Origin: Gluconobacter cerinus
Lineage (GTDB): Bacteria > Pseudomonadota > Alphaproteobacteria > Acetobacterales > Acetobacteraceae
NCBI RefSeq assembly: GCF_002723935.1
Contig: NZ_BEWM01000004.1
Coordinates: 372,001 to 436,000 of the forward strand
DNA: 64,000 nt
Direction: 5' to 3'
Positions 26,499-36,406 of this stretch are shown here, one piece after another (position 1 is the first letter of the stretch; each line of letters starts with the position of its first letter). The notes under the pieces were generated by a model. That model was given only the letters and a program-made list of their open reading frames with translations. It searched no databases and was not told the DNA's origin. Position numbers and translations under genes: made by a program.

Positions 26499-26517
26499 AA
26501 TGATAATTACTCTCATT
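26499..26517 (-). promoter_or_regulatory. Fur box before siderophore receptor gene
   Basis: The plus strand reads AATGATAATTACTCTCATT, a 9-1-9 inverted repeat with 7 of 9 pairs, which resembles the classical Fur consensus. It is just upstream of the receptor start at 26484, where iron-loaded Fur would block transcription. Confidence 0.65.
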
Positions 26518-26637
26518 TACGTTTGTTACGGAAGGTTTGTCATTGGGAGAGTTATGACAAACGATATCGAGTATTTTCGTAAATGGCGGCAAAATCGTGA
26601 ATTTCGCCGCCGAAGAAGGTCGCAAGAGAAGGAAGCG

Positions 26638-28104
26638 CTACAAAACGTGGTTGATCATGGCGTTTTTACGAGCCGGAAGGGTCTCGTTCCATCCGCCTCC
26701 AAGCGCTTTGTAGAGTGTTACCGTATTAGACATCTGCTGAAGATGGGTCGTGATCGCTCCAAGCTGAGCACTATAGAGTGTCCGTTGTGCGACGAGCGTA
26801 TCAAGATAGGGGTCATAACCCCCTTTAAAACGCGCGAGTGCGAGTTGATACTGGCGGCCACCAGCCTGAACCAAGGCGTTCTGCGCATGCAACTGCTCCA
26901 GGTAAGTGCCTCGCCCAGCTAAGGCGTCAGCAACTTCCCGGAATGCAGTTTGCACCGTCTTCTCATACCGTGCGATTTCCTCCTTCTTACGAGCCTTTGC
27001 CTGGTGGAGCTCTGCTGTCAGACGCCCGGCGTCAAACAGTGGAAGAGTGATCTGAGGGGCTACGTTCCAGGCACCCATCCCACTTTGGAACAAGCGAGTG
27101 ATATTGTTGCTCGCCGTACCATTCGCCGCCGTGATCTGGATTTTGGGGAAAAACTCAGCTCGCGCTGCTCCGATATCGTCATTTGCCGCCCGCAAAACCT
27201 GCTCTGCCGAAAGGATGTCAGGCCGACGTGCAATCATGTCTGAAGGAAGCCCTTCCGGAACATCCGGAAAAGGCACCACATCCTCAAGGGCAGCCTTATG
27301 TTCCATATCAGCACGCACTGAAGGCATTAGAGGTGTGCCGACCAGGAGTTCAAGTTGGTTCATCGCCTGCTCGCGCTGACGCGTATAGATCTGAAGATTG
27401 GTTTCTGCGTCCCGCAGAGCAGCTTCCGCCTCGGCAACATCAAGTTGAGTTCCGGTGCCGACATCGGCTGTCTGCTTGACCAGATCATAAGTGTGACGGC
27501 GGTTCGCAAGGACGTTCTGTGTAACCAGAAGGGCCTGATTGTTAGCGACCCAGTTGAGCATTGCTGTCGAAACGCTTGCAATGATGCTGAGGCGCATACT
27601 CTCACGCCCCAGCTCATCTGCAACATACCGATCAAACGACGCACGAGAGGCGGACCGGATACGTCCCCACAGATCGACCTCATAAGCCGAGACACCAAAC
27701 CCCACGGCATATTGCCGCATGTAGAACGGACCATTCCCCTGTGACAGGCTCCATATCCTGGAATTCATTTTCTGAATATTCGCACCCGCCGTCCCATTCA
27801 GCGTTGGGAACAGGGCAGCATTTTCAATGTCGAACTGCGCGCTGGACGCTTCGACCTGATGCTGGGCAATCTGCAGGTCCCGGTTATTGGCCAGAGCCGT
27901 CTCGATCAGCGATTGCAGAACGGGGTCGCGATAAAATGTACGCCAGTTCTCAAGACTGCCCCCATCCGTAGCCGCCACATCGGCGGCTTTATTGGGCCAC
28001 GCGGTTGCCACTGGGGCTGCAGGGCGATGATAGTCCGGAATCATCGTGCAGCCGCTCAGCAGGAGCGCTAATCCAGCCGTAAGAGTTGTGGTGGAAGAAC
28101 GCAT
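26638..28104 (-). CDS. Outer-membrane efflux lipoprotein, NodT/OprM family
   Basis: The outer-membrane channel of a tripartite efflux pump, about 488 residues. It has a lipoprotein signal (LLLSGC, Cys19) and two outer-membrane-efflux repeats, with helix segments such as NRDLQIAQHQVEASSAQF, DVAEAEAALRDAETNLQIYTRQ, MIARRPDILSAEQVLRAANDDIGAARAEFFPKI (outlined) and ALARFKGGYDPYLDTLVAQRTLY. ATG 28104 is chosen because AAGGGAG is seven bases upstream; the GTG at 28110 would be too close. It is the last gene of the RND operon, two bases after the adaptor gene. Exported compounds are unknown. Confidence 0.93.
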   Translation of the reverse strand: MRSSTTTLTAGLALLLSGCTMIPDYHRPAAPVATAWPNKAADVAATDGGSLENWRTFYRDPVLQSLIETALANNRDLQIAQHQVEASSAQFDIENAALFPTLNGTAGANIQKMNSRIWSLSQGNGPFYMRQYAVGFGVSAYEVDLWGRIRSASRASFDRYVADELGRESMRLSIIASVSTAMLNWVANNQALLVTQNVLANRRHTYDLVKQTADVGTGTQLDVAEAEAALRDAETNLQIYTRQREQAMNQLELLVGTPLMPSVRADMEHKAALEDVVPFPDVPEGLPSDMIARRPDILSAEQVLRAANDDIGAARAEFFPKIQITAANGTASNNITRLFQSGMGAWNVAPQITLPLFDAGRLTAELHQAKARKKEEIARYEKTVQTAFREVADALAGRGTYLEQLHAQNALVQAGGRQYQLALARFKGGYDPYLDTLVAQRTLYSAQLGAITTHLQQMSNTVTLYKALGGGWNETLPARKNAMINHVL

Positions 28105-28106
28105 CT

Positions 28107-29288
28107 TCACGCTCCCTTCGATCCATTCACATCATGCGGTGCAACCTGACGGCCATCTGTCAAAGCCGATGGAGGATGCATGATCAGGCGGCTTCCTTCA
28201 GCCAAACCGGTTTGGATCTCAATCCGATCTCCATAATCCCGTCCAACAGTCACCTTGTGAAGACGCAGTCGGTTCCCGTCTTCGACGGTGGCCACGGACA
28301 GGCCGTCCGCGTTGTAAATCAGTGATTCCGTTGGAATCAGCAGGGTCGGGGCAGGGCGTGGCAAGTCAAAATGAATTGAACCATACACACCGGAGGCAAG
28401 CTTTCCGTCACGATTATCCAGCTCGATTTCAACTGGCAGCATCCGGCTCTCACGTTCCAGCGCATGGCCTGTCCGTGTGACGGTGCCTGCAAAGCTTTCT
28501 CCCGGATGATCCGGCACAGTCAGACTGACAGGTGTACCCGTCTGCACTGTGCCGGCCTCCTCCTGTGGCACATGCACGCGAACACGCAGTCTATCCGTGC
28601 GAGCGACCACAAACAGCGGGACTGACTGAGCACTATCCGCACTCACCAGATCGCCAACTTCCACGTTCCGTACCGTCACAACACCATCGAAAGGGGCCGT
28701 CACAGTCGTGTAGGCACGCCGTTGTGCGGTTTCCGCCAGGGCTGCGTCGGCTGCTGCACGTGCAGCATTCTGAGCCTGTTGGGTAATGCGATCCGTATCG
28801 AAGTTCTGCTTGCTCACCGCGCCGCCACCGACGAGGCCACCAGAGCGCCTTGCCGTAACACGGGCGAGATCCAGATTGGCGCGAGCCTGTTCGGCCGCGG
28901 CCTTGGCGCGTGCTTCCTGTCGATCCAGTTCCGGCGCATGAATAATGGCAAGAACGTCTCCCGCTTTGACACGAGTGCCGATATCAACACGTCGTTCGGC
29001 AATGTATCCTGATGCTCGCGCACCAATTGCCGCTGTCTCGAGAGGGGCGGTTTCTCCGGGAAGATCAAGAGAGACAGGCCTCGTCTCTCTGTGAGCAATC
29101 ATGAAGCTGACATCTGGTGTCTGGTTCTGACGCGTCTCAGCGAGAGCGCGAACTGCGATGCCGCGTTCACTATGCGCGTAGATCCCGTAGCCGAGCAGCA
29201 GGATAGCCCCGAGGCCAATCAACGGCACGATGGGCGGCCCACGGCGTTCTTCACGGACGCCGGTCGAGGATAAAACGGGTTCAGACAT
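28107..29288 (-). CDS. RND efflux periplasmic adaptor (HlyD/MexE-like)
   Basis: A 393-residue membrane-fusion protein linking the RND pump to its outer-membrane channel. Visible are one N-terminal membrane segment (IVPLIGLGAILLLGYGIYAH), the lipoyl half-motif GYIAERRVDIGTRVKAGDVLAIIHAPELDRQEA (outlined), a coiled hairpin rich in Ala/Arg, and the barrel strand VVTVRNVEVGDLVSA. ATG 29288 overlaps the pump gene's stop codon (ATGTCTGA) and has GAGGAA seven bases upstream. Gene order pump-adaptor-channel differs from the more common adaptor-pump-channel. Confidence 0.93.
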   Translation of the reverse strand: MSEPVLSSTGVREERRGPPIVPLIGLGAILLLGYGIYAHSERGIAVRALAETRQNQTPDVSFMIAHRETRPVSLDLPGETAPLETAAIGARASGYIAERRVDIGTRVKAGDVLAIIHAPELDRQEARAKAAAEQARANLDLARVTARRSGGLVGGGAVSKQNFDTDRITQQAQNAARAAADAALAETAQRRAYTTVTAPFDGVVTVRNVEVGDLVSADSAQSVPLFVVARTDRLRVRVHVPQEEAGTVQTGTPVSLTVPDHPGESFAGTVTRTGHALERESRMLPVEIELDNRDGKLASGVYGSIHFDLPRPAPTLLIPTESLIYNADGLSVATVEDGNRLRLHKVTVGRDYGDRIEIQTGLAEGSRLIMHPPSALTDGRQVAPHDVNGSKGA

Positions 29289-32200
29289 GACTGTATTCCT
29301 CAAGAATGCGGCTTTCTCGTTTTCTCAGGCGTGTGTAGAGCCAGGGCACAATGAAGAGCGTGGCGCAGGTGCCCATCATCAGGCCGCCAATCACGGCGCG
29401 TCCGAGCGGGGCGTTCTGTTCGCCGCCATCGCCGAGCCCCAGAGACATGGGCAACATGCCGATGATCATTGCGAGTGACGTCATCAGAATGGGGCGCAGG
29501 CGTGCCTGTCCGGCAGCGACGGCGGCTTCGACGGCACTCAAGCCTTCGGCACGTCTTTCCTTGGCAAAGGTTACAAGCAGGATCGAATTGGCGCTGGCGA
29601 CACCGACACTCATGATCGCCCCCATGAGGGAAGGAACCGAGAACGTTGTCCCTGTGACGAACAGCATGAACACGATCCCGCACATGGCGCCGGGAAGGCC
29701 AAGGACGACCACGAACGGGTCCATGAAGGACTGGAAGTTCACGACCATCAGAAGATAGACCGCAATCGCTGCGACCATCAGGCCGATACCCAGCCGGGTA
29801 AAGGCAGAATGCATGCTTTCGATCTGCCCTTGAACGGTGATCACATTGCCTGGTGAAAGCTCCCCCCGATGGCGCGCAATGACCCGGTCAATGTCCCGGG
29901 CAATGCTCCCCAGATCACGCCCCTCTGCACTCGCATCGACATCGAGTGTCGGCTGGATGTTGCTGTGTGAAATGACGTTCTGTGCCGTGCCGCGCTTGAT
30001 GGTTGCGACGTTGCTCAGCAGAGCCGAGGAGTGCTGTGACCCGATTGCGGAGGCAATGACGGTGTTACGAAGATCACCCAGATTGTTGACCCGATACTGC
30101 GGTGTCTGGACCGCGAGCGGGTACTGAATGCCCGTTGCCGGATCGACCCAGAAGTTCGGGGTTACGGTATTGGAGGACGCCAGTGATACCATCACGTTGC
30201 GCGCAACGTCATTGAGCGTCAGGCCGAGGTCCAGAGCGCGCTCACGATCAATCGCAATTGCAAGTTCTGGGGCTGCAATCTGCTGGTGCAGATGGACGTC
30301 CACCAGGCCGGGAATGCGGGAGACTTCCTGACGGACTTCCTGCATGACCTTGCGGTTATTTGCCGCGTCATAACCCGAAATGCGGATATCCACTTGCGCG
30401 GGAAGCCCGAAATTCAGGATCTGGGTCACGATGTCGGCTGGCTGGAAATAGAACACGCTGTCCGGGAAACGGCGAGCCAGTTCGGTCCGGAGTGTGCGGA
30501 TATAGTCGGCGGTTGGACGATGCCCTTCCTTCAGCTCCACCATGATCTGACCGTCATTCGGTCCAACGGTCGTGCCGTCGTCGAAAGGCATGGAATACCG
30601 GAATGGTACACCCATGTTATCGAGGACCAATGACCGTTCATGCTCGGGTACGACTTCACGGATGACGTCTTCAACCTGATCGAACAGTCGTTCCGTGCTC
30701 TCGATGCGCGTGCCTTCCGGCGCGCGGACGTGGAGCTTGAATTCGCCGGCATCAATCGTGGGGAAGAAATCCTGCCCGACCTGAGTTGCGAGGAAACCGG
30801 CAGCCAGAACAGTCACACCTGCCAGCGCAGGAACTTTCCAGCCACTTTCGATGAGGCCATGTAACTGACGGACGTAGCTATCCCGCAGCCGGTTGAAGCG
30901 CCGATCAAAAGCAATGCCGAACCGGGTAATGACATCAGGTGGCAGCCCGGCATCGCGGCGGCGTATGGTCTGCCGTTCTTCAGACCGAAGAAGGATAGCT
31001 GCGAAGATTGGCACCAGCGTCCGGCTGATCGCATAGGAGGCGAGCATGGCGTACACAACAGCAAGGGCCATCGGTGTGAACAGGAAGCGGGACGGCCCGA
31101 CAAGGAACTCTACCGACACAAATACGCTGGAGATGGCCAGTGTCGAAACCAGTGTTGGCAGTGCGATTTCCGACGCGCCGTTGAGCACGGCCTGTCGCAG
31201 TTCTGTTCCTTCATGGCGAATACGATGGATATTTTCGATCGTTACAGTCGCATCATCCACCAGAATACCGACGGCAAGGGCCAAGCCTCCCAAGGTCATC
31301 AGATTCAGTGTCTGGCCAGTCCAGGATAGCACGGCAATCGAAGACAGGATGGCCAGCGGGATGGAGACGGCAACGATAATGGTCGAACGCCAGCTTGCGA
31401 GAAACGCAAGGATCATTGCCGCTGTCAGCAGGCCGGCGATGACAGCTTCAGACGCCACTCCGGTAATTGCCGCTTTGACGAACAGGGACTGGTCAAACAG
31501 CTCCTCGATCTTCATGCCTGCCGGGGCTGCTGCACGCGTGACAGGAAGAACCTGATTACGAATGGCGTTTACAACACTCAGCGTCGAGGCATTTCCGGCC
31601 TTCATGATGGAGAGCAGTACGGAGCGGCGGCCTTCGCGGCGCACCACATTCTGCTGCACGGCCGTTCCATCACGGACCTGCGCAACATCGGCAATACGAA
31701 CGATAGCGCCAGTCTTGGGGTCACGCTTGAGGGGAACATCGTTCAGACGCGCTGCGACGTCTGGCATGCCGTTCATACGCACGTCGTATTGGGTGGCGCC
31801 GAATTTCACTGTTCCGCCGGGCAGTGTCAGGTTCTGCACGTTAATGGCGTTGGAAACATCCAGCGGCGTCAGGCCGACGCCTGCCAACTTGGTCTCATCA
31901 ATATCCACCATGACCTGACGGATCTTTCCGCCATAGGGCGGGGGCAGCATTGTGCCGGGAATAGGGGCGAGCTGCTGACGGATGCGGTAAATGCCATAGT
32001 CATACAGTTCGCTTTCCGTCAGCTTCTCCGAAGAGAGGGAAAGCTGGAGAACCGGCACACTAGAAGCGCTGTACTGCATGATGATGGGCGGCTGAATGCC
32101 CGGTGGTAGCAGGGCGCGGATTGAGTTTGTAGCCGAAACGGTTTGGGCTACGGCAAGATCCACGTTTACGCCCGGCTGAAAATACAGCTTTTGCAGGACC

Positions 32201-32466
32201 AGCCCCGGTGTCGTCTGGCTTTCGATTGTGCGCAGATTGTTGACGAAGAAGCTTTCGGAAAACTCCGTATAAGTACTGATCCGCTTCTCGGTCTCGGCTG
32301 CATCCAGGCCGTCATAATACCAGACGACGGTGACGACCGGGATATCGATGTTCGGAAACACATCGGTAGGCGTTCTGAAGACGGCCGTGATGCCCAGAAG
32401 CAGGATGAGTACCCCTGCGACAAGGAACGTGTAAGGCCGTCGTAGCGCAAAGGCGACGATCCCCAT
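29281..32466 (-). CDS. RND efflux pump inner-membrane transporter (HAE1-like)
   Basis: A proton-driven inner-membrane pump of about 1061 residues with the usual two-fold repeat: TM1 after RRPYTFLVAGVLILLLG, two large periplasmic loops, and the TM4 motif GGLALAVGILVDDATVTIENIHR (outlined) with the paired Asp residues of the proton relay. The DVFPNIDIPVVTVVWYYDGLDA segment is typical of the family. The frame is open upstream to 32691, but ATG 32466 begins the characteristic MGIVAFALRRP N-terminus and has GAGAT before it, so the longer form is not favoured. It heads the operon, divergent from an AraC gene. Substrates unknown; a multidrug or solvent role is likely. Confidence 0.95.
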   Translation of the reverse strand: MGIVAFALRRPYTFLVAGVLILLLGITAVFRTPTDVFPNIDIPVVTVVWYYDGLDAAETEKRISTYTEFSESFFVNNLRTIESQTTPGLVLQKLYFQPGVNVDLAVAQTVSATNSIRALLPPGIQPPIIMQYSASSVPVLQLSLSSEKLTESELYDYGIYRIRQQLAPIPGTMLPPPYGGKIRQVMVDIDETKLAGVGLTPLDVSNAINVQNLTLPGGTVKFGATQYDVRMNGMPDVAARLNDVPLKRDPKTGAIVRIADVAQVRDGTAVQQNVVRREGRRSVLLSIMKAGNASTLSVVNAIRNQVLPVTRAAAPAGMKIEELFDQSLFVKAAITGVASEAVIAGLLTAAMILAFLASWRSTIIVAVSIPLAILSSIAVLSWTGQTLNLMTLGGLALAVGILVDDATVTIENIHRIRHEGTELRQAVLNGASEIALPTLVSTLAISSVFVSVEFLVGPSRFLFTPMALAVVYAMLASYAISRTLVPIFAAILLRSEERQTIRRRDAGLPPDVITRFGIAFDRRFNRLRDSYVRQLHGLIESGWKVPALAGVTVLAAGFLATQVGQDFFPTIDAGEFKLHVRAPEGTRIESTERLFDQVEDVIREVVPEHERSLVLDNMGVPFRYSMPFDDGTTVGPNDGQIMVELKEGHRPTADYIRTLRTELARRFPDSVFYFQPADIVTQILNFGLPAQVDIRISGYDAANNRKVMQEVRQEVSRIPGLVDVHLHQQIAAPELAIAIDRERALDLGLTLNDVARNVMVSLASSNTVTPNFWVDPATGIQYPLAVQTPQYRVNNLGDLRNTVIASAIGSQHSSALLSNVATIKRGTAQNVISHSNIQPTLDVDASAEGRDLGSIARDIDRVIARHRGELSPGNVITVQGQIESMHSAFTRLGIGLMVAAIAVYLLMVVNFQSFMDPFVVVLGLPGAMCGIVFMLFVTGTTFSVPSLMGAIMSVGVASANSILLVTFAKERRAEGLSAVEAAVAAGQARLRPILMTSLAMIIGMLPMSLGLGDGGEQNAPLGRAVIGGLMMGTCATLFIVPWLYTRLRKRESRILEEYSHV

Positions 32467-32945
32467 TGAATATCTCTGTTCAGATGGCTTTGGAGCACGG
32501 AATCCGCACCCCGCTTGTCCGGCACAATCCATGTGCGGACAAATCGGCAAGCTTTTCGCCATGACATGATGCCGCGCCGCGTTGGCCGTCTTCTCACCGG
32601 AAACGACGTTCTCAGGGAAGGAGCATAACCGCCGCGGAAGGCTTGGGCGGATCATGCAACTCCACGCGCAACATCCGGTAGAGCAATCCAATCAGATGAT
32701 TGCACAATCCTGCCATATCGAGCTGCAGGCGAGGACATGAAATAGAGACAACAGTCCGTAAATCGCCATCAAAAGTGGATACATCGCCATGAAGGGTTAG
32801 AACGAAACTTCAAAAAGATGCCTGATTCGATCATATGCTTGCACAATCCGACCAAAGTCTCACACTACCCTTCTGGGCGGATCAGGCATGCCCCTAAATG
32901 TGCAATACCCAAACGACTGACTGAAAAAATCGGAAATTTCGCTTC
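32467..32945. other. Regulatory intergenic region between RND operon and AraC gene
   Basis: A 479-base gap with no supported gene; the open frame on the minus strand is a non-coding-like extension of the pump gene. Two features stand out. An 11-bp direct repeat TTGCACAATCC occurs at 32700-32710 and 32839-32849 (14 of 16 when extended). A 9-bp inverted repeat, ATGCCTGAT at 32818-32826 with ATCAGGCAT at 32881-32889, flanks the second copy. These are plausible AraC-type operator half-sites controlling both directions. Confidence 0.5.
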
Positions 32946-33851
32946 ATGCAGGATATTCTGTCACGGCTTCGAGACACGATCGACCGCCATTGCGTCGAGC
33001 CAACGACCCGCTCGGTTGTGCCGGGCCTGCTGCTTTTTCGTGCGGATGCCCCCACGACACCAATGGATGTGGTGTACGAACCCCGCTTCTGTGTGATTGT
33101 CCAAGGGTCAAAACAGGTCATGCTGTGTGACAAGGTCTTCGATTATGATGCCAGCAAGTATCTCGTAACGGCCGTTGACCTTCCCGTTACTGGGCAGGTG
33201 ACACAAGCCACGCATGAAAAGCCCTATCTGGCGCTCTGCCTGGCTCTGGACCCTGCGCAAATTGCTGATTTGCTACTCGAAATGAAGGATGCCTTTCCTA
33301 CAAACGGGACGACATGCCCATCCTGCATGACGGTCAGTGCACTTACCCATGAAATCCTGGATCCAGTGACCCGCCTCGTAGGGCTGTTGGAAAATCCGGA
33401 AGACATTCCCATTCTTCAGCCCGCCATCTTGCGCGAGCTGCTTTATCGGTTGTTGCAGGGGCCTCAAGGCTATGTTCTGCGGCAGATTGCCACCGCGGGG
33501 ACAAATCTCTCCCAGCTCAATCGGGCGATTGGCTGGATACGAACGCATTACGCAGAATCTTTCGACATTGCATCTGTTGCGAAGATTGCCGGGATGAGCC
33601 CTTCATCATTTCATCGGCATTTCCGGGCCGCCACGATGATGAGCCCCTTGCAGTATCGCACGCGCCTTCGCCTTCAGGAGGCGCGCCGCAGGCTGCTCAG
33701 TGCCACGGTCGATGCTGCTGAGGCCGGATTTGCGGTCGGGTACGACAGCCCGTCCCAATTCAGTAGAGAATACCGGCGCATGTTCGGGGTTCCTCCCGCA
33801 AGGGACGCGCAACGCCTGAAATATGCGGGAGACGGAATGCTACCAGCCTAA
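32946..33851 (+). CDS. AraC-family regulator (AraC_N type), probable RND-operon regulator
   Basis: A 301-residue regulator with the AraC_N sensory domain: RSVVPGLLLFRADAPTTPMDVVYEPRFCVIVQGSKQVML (outlined), and YLVTAVDLPVTGQVTQAT. The C-terminal double helix-turn-helix is in FDIASVAKIAGMSPSSFHRHFRAATMMSPLQYR and AAEAGFAVGYDSPSQFSREYRRMFG (both outlined). Divergent from the RND operon across a 479-base region with repeated motifs, it is the natural candidate regulator of the pump. It converges with the next receptor gene. Ligand unknown. Confidence 0.91.
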   Translation: MQDILSRLRDTIDRHCVEPTTRSVVPGLLLFRADAPTTPMDVVYEPRFCVIVQGSKQVMLCDKVFDYDASKYLVTAVDLPVTGQVTQATHEKPYLALCLALDPAQIADLLLEMKDAFPTNGTTCPSCMTVSALTHEILDPVTRLVGLLENPEDIPILQPAILRELLYRLLQGPQGYVLRQIATAGTNLSQLNRAIGWIRTHYAESFDIASVAKIAGMSPSSFHRHFRAATMMSPLQYRTRLRLQEARRRLLSATVDAAEAGFAVGYDSPSQFSREYRRMFGVPPARDAQRLKYAGDGMLPA

Positions 33852-33891
33852 CGAGAAGGCTTAAAAATGACGGTATGAGCCTCTTGAAAGG

Positions 33892-33916
33892 GGTTGCCAG
33901 AGACTATCTGGCAACC
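33892..33916. terminator. Hairpin between convergent genes
   Basis: GGTTGCCAGA, loop GACTA, TCTGGCAACC: a perfect 10-bp stem between the AraC stop and the receptor stop. No clear T-run follows on either strand, so it may be a bidirectional, weak or Rho-assisted terminator. Confidence 0.5.
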
Positions 33917-33930
33917 TCCTTCGTAAGGAA

Positions 33931-36144
33931 TTACCAGCTATACCCTATGCTGGCCTGGGCATTCCGGCGCTCGCCGTAGTAGCAATATTGTCCGTCTGCA
34001 CCGTACGCGAAGCAGTTCGCAATATATTTCTTGTCAAAGAGATTACGAACGCTAGCAGAGGCTTTCCAGCCATGAAGCGAATGGGACATGTTCGCCAGAT
34101 CATAGCTCACGGACGCATCGAAGAGAGCATATTGGGGAAGCCAAACGCTGCCATATGTTGCTTCGCCACCGTAAGTTTTTGCGGAATAGCGCATACCACC
34201 ACCAAATCCGAAACCTTTTAGCGGCCCGGAGGGCATTGTGTAGAACGCGAAAAGGGAGGCATTCCCTTTGCCAGACTGGATCAACGGCTTACCTGTTGAA
34301 TCATCCTTGATCTTCTGAAAACTCACTGCGGCTGTCAGCATGAGGTTACGGAACGGCTCGGCATGGGCTTCAAATTCGAAACCGTCCGAGTGAACAAGTC
34401 CGCTCTGCACACTGTACCCTGTGTTCGCGACCGAGACGAGCACGTTGCTTTGCTCGATATGGAACCCTGCCGCGGTCAGCAGGATAGATGTTCCAGGAAG
34501 CTGATATTTCAAGCCACCCTCAAGCTGCTTTCCCATAGATGGATTGGCCTGGCGAACGGTCGCACCGCCATCGTTGGAAACAGAGCCTGACTGCGGCTGA
34601 AAAGACGTCGAATAGCTGATGTAAGGTGAGAGGCCGAAGTCAAAGTGATAAAGACCGGAAGCACGCCATGTAATCTGGCTTGAACTCTGGCGGTTGTCAG
34701 AGGGTGTCATAGACTCAACCTGATGCGAGCGATACCAGTCATTGCGAATACTTCCCGTAAGGATCAGCCGATGCCAGCGGATTTCATCCTGACCATACGC
34801 GCCGATCTGATGAGAATGCGTGACATAGTTCAGATACGGGGACAGGTCAGGAATGACCATGTGATAATCGGGATGGAGCACATCCAGATCCGGAGCATCG
34901 CCATAGGCTTCTGTGTCATTGGCCTTCTGCTGCATATAGTCGAAGCCGAACATCAGGGCATGTCGCAACGGGCCAGTGCGGACGCGACCTTTGACCTGGC
35001 TGTCAAACGCCAGATTATAGGTGTGTTCGTGCGTTCCATATGCAGAGCGGGACAGCATCTGCCCACTCGTACCGTCATCGCTGTCGTAGTAGCCATTGTT
35101 ATACACGCTGCGATAGATGGTCTTGATATCATCGTAGCGGCCGCGCGTACTGAAGCTCCAGTCATCGTTGAAGCGATGATTGAAGATATAGGTAATTGCG
35201 CCCTGTTTGCGGTTGAATTTTTCTGATGGGACATCCCCGTCATAGAAATTCCGGGGCAGATAGCCGTAGGAAGCGCGTTTGAGCGACCCAATCAGCGGCA
35301 CGCCGCCATAAGAACCACTCTCAGGATCGTACTGGTAGTTACCCAGCAAGGTGAGGGTGGTCGGGCCGTCGCCTCCAAAGGTAAAGGCCGGACTAATGCT
35401 GAAGCGTCGGCTACCGGTTCTGCTGAGCTGGGTGTGCTGCCCATTTACTGTGCCATAAAGCCGGTAGCGAACGAGACCGTCCTTGGTCGCAAATCCGCCG
35501 ACGTCAGCATCCACACGATACAGATCGAACATGCCGCCCGTTGTATTGACGCTACCATAGAACCGCTGATCTGTCGGCAATTTGCTGGATAACGCCGTCA
35601 GACCACCTGGGCTGGACTGCCCATACAGCGCAGAAGCCGGCCCTTTTAGCAGCTCAACGCGATCAAGCCGGAAGGTATCCGTCTGGGCGACGGCGAAGCC
35701 GGTCGGGCTATCCTGGAACTTCAGTCCATCCAGAAAAGTCGGCACTGTAAAGCCGCGAAGATCGAAGAGATCATAGCGAGTGCCTTCACCACCCCGCGTA
35801 TCCGCTGTAACGCCTGCTGCGTACCGCACGGCCTGATTCAGTGTCAGAACACCGCGTGCATCCATTTCGTCACGGGTGATGACGGTGACGGACTGCGCGG
35901 TTTCAACAAGAGGTGTGTTTGTTTTCGTAGCGGAGGACGCAATAGTTGAAGACTTGCGAGCATGGACCTCAACCCGTTCAACCCTTGCGCTCCGTGCTTT
36001 GGCATTGTCAGCGCTTGCTTGAGCCGGGGCGGGCGCCCCAGACTGCTGCGGATCCTTGGCTTTATTCTCCTGCTCAGCCGCGAAAGCCGTATCGCTCAAA
36101 ATGAGGGAGAAAAGAACCGTGTAAACTATCCTGCTGCGCTGCAT
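33931..36144 (-). CDS. TonB-dependent siderophore receptor
   Basis: A 737-residue ferric-siderophore receptor with a signal peptide (MQRSRIVYTVLFSLILSDTAFAA), a TonB-box-like VERVEVHARK, a plug with DARGVLTLNQAVRYAAGVTAD and the hallmark VELLKGPASALYGQSSPGGLTALSSK (outlined), and a barrel ending IGYSW. ATG 36144 is preferred to the in-frame TTG at 36150. Upstream sequence near 36210-36228 has only a partial Fur-like half-site (about 12 of 19 against the consensus), much weaker than at the other two receptors. The AraC gene at 36407-37189 is on the same strand 262 bases upstream and may regulate it. Substrate unknown. Confidence 0.93.
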   Translation of the reverse strand: MQRSRIVYTVLFSLILSDTAFAAEQENKAKDPQQSGAPAPAQASADNAKARSARVERVEVHARKSSTIASSATKTNTPLVETAQSVTVITRDEMDARGVLTLNQAVRYAAGVTADTRGGEGTRYDLFDLRGFTVPTFLDGLKFQDSPTGFAVAQTDTFRLDRVELLKGPASALYGQSSPGGLTALSSKLPTDQRFYGSVNTTGGMFDLYRVDADVGGFATKDGLVRYRLYGTVNGQHTQLSRTGSRRFSISPAFTFGGDGPTTLTLLGNYQYDPESGSYGGVPLIGSLKRASYGYLPRNFYDGDVPSEKFNRKQGAITYIFNHRFNDDWSFSTRGRYDDIKTIYRSVYNNGYYDSDDGTSGQMLSRSAYGTHEHTYNLAFDSQVKGRVRTGPLRHALMFGFDYMQQKANDTEAYGDAPDLDVLHPDYHMVIPDLSPYLNYVTHSHQIGAYGQDEIRWHRLILTGSIRNDWYRSHQVESMTPSDNRQSSSQITWRASGLYHFDFGLSPYISYSTSFQPQSGSVSNDGGATVRQANPSMGKQLEGGLKYQLPGTSILLTAAGFHIEQSNVLVSVANTGYSVQSGLVHSDGFEFEAHAEPFRNLMLTAAVSFQKIKDDSTGKPLIQSGKGNASLFAFYTMPSGPLKGFGFGGGMRYSAKTYGGEATYGSVWLPQYALFDASVSYDLANMSHSLHGWKASASVRNLFDKKYIANCFAYGADGQYCYYGERRNAQASIGYSW

Positions 36145-36406
36145 ACCCAACTCATTTCGTTACCGGCTCGTGCTGGTTGCGAGGCAGAGACCGGCTTTAT
36201 TGTTAAGAATGATACTTAATTGCGCTCCTAGACATCTTCGGAAACAGCTTCAAGCAGCCAGCGCGCAGTTGGCCCAAACGCAACTGAATAAGGCCCGATC
36301 ACTGGCAATGGGTCACTTTTAGAACAGAAAAGAAACGGTTTGTTACCAGTTTCTAGCCGTAGAGAGAGAGGAAGGGTACAGCGATCAAGTGTGATAGCCC
36401 GATGCT

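Noticed and set aside
32467-32691. N-terminal extension of 75 residues on the RND pump
   Set aside because: Composition is unlike protein, and the canonical RND N-terminus with its ribosome site begins at 32466.
36200-36235. Fur box before the 33931-36144 receptor
   Set aside because: Only about 12 of 19 matches and no palindromic symmetry; not strong enough to list as a site.
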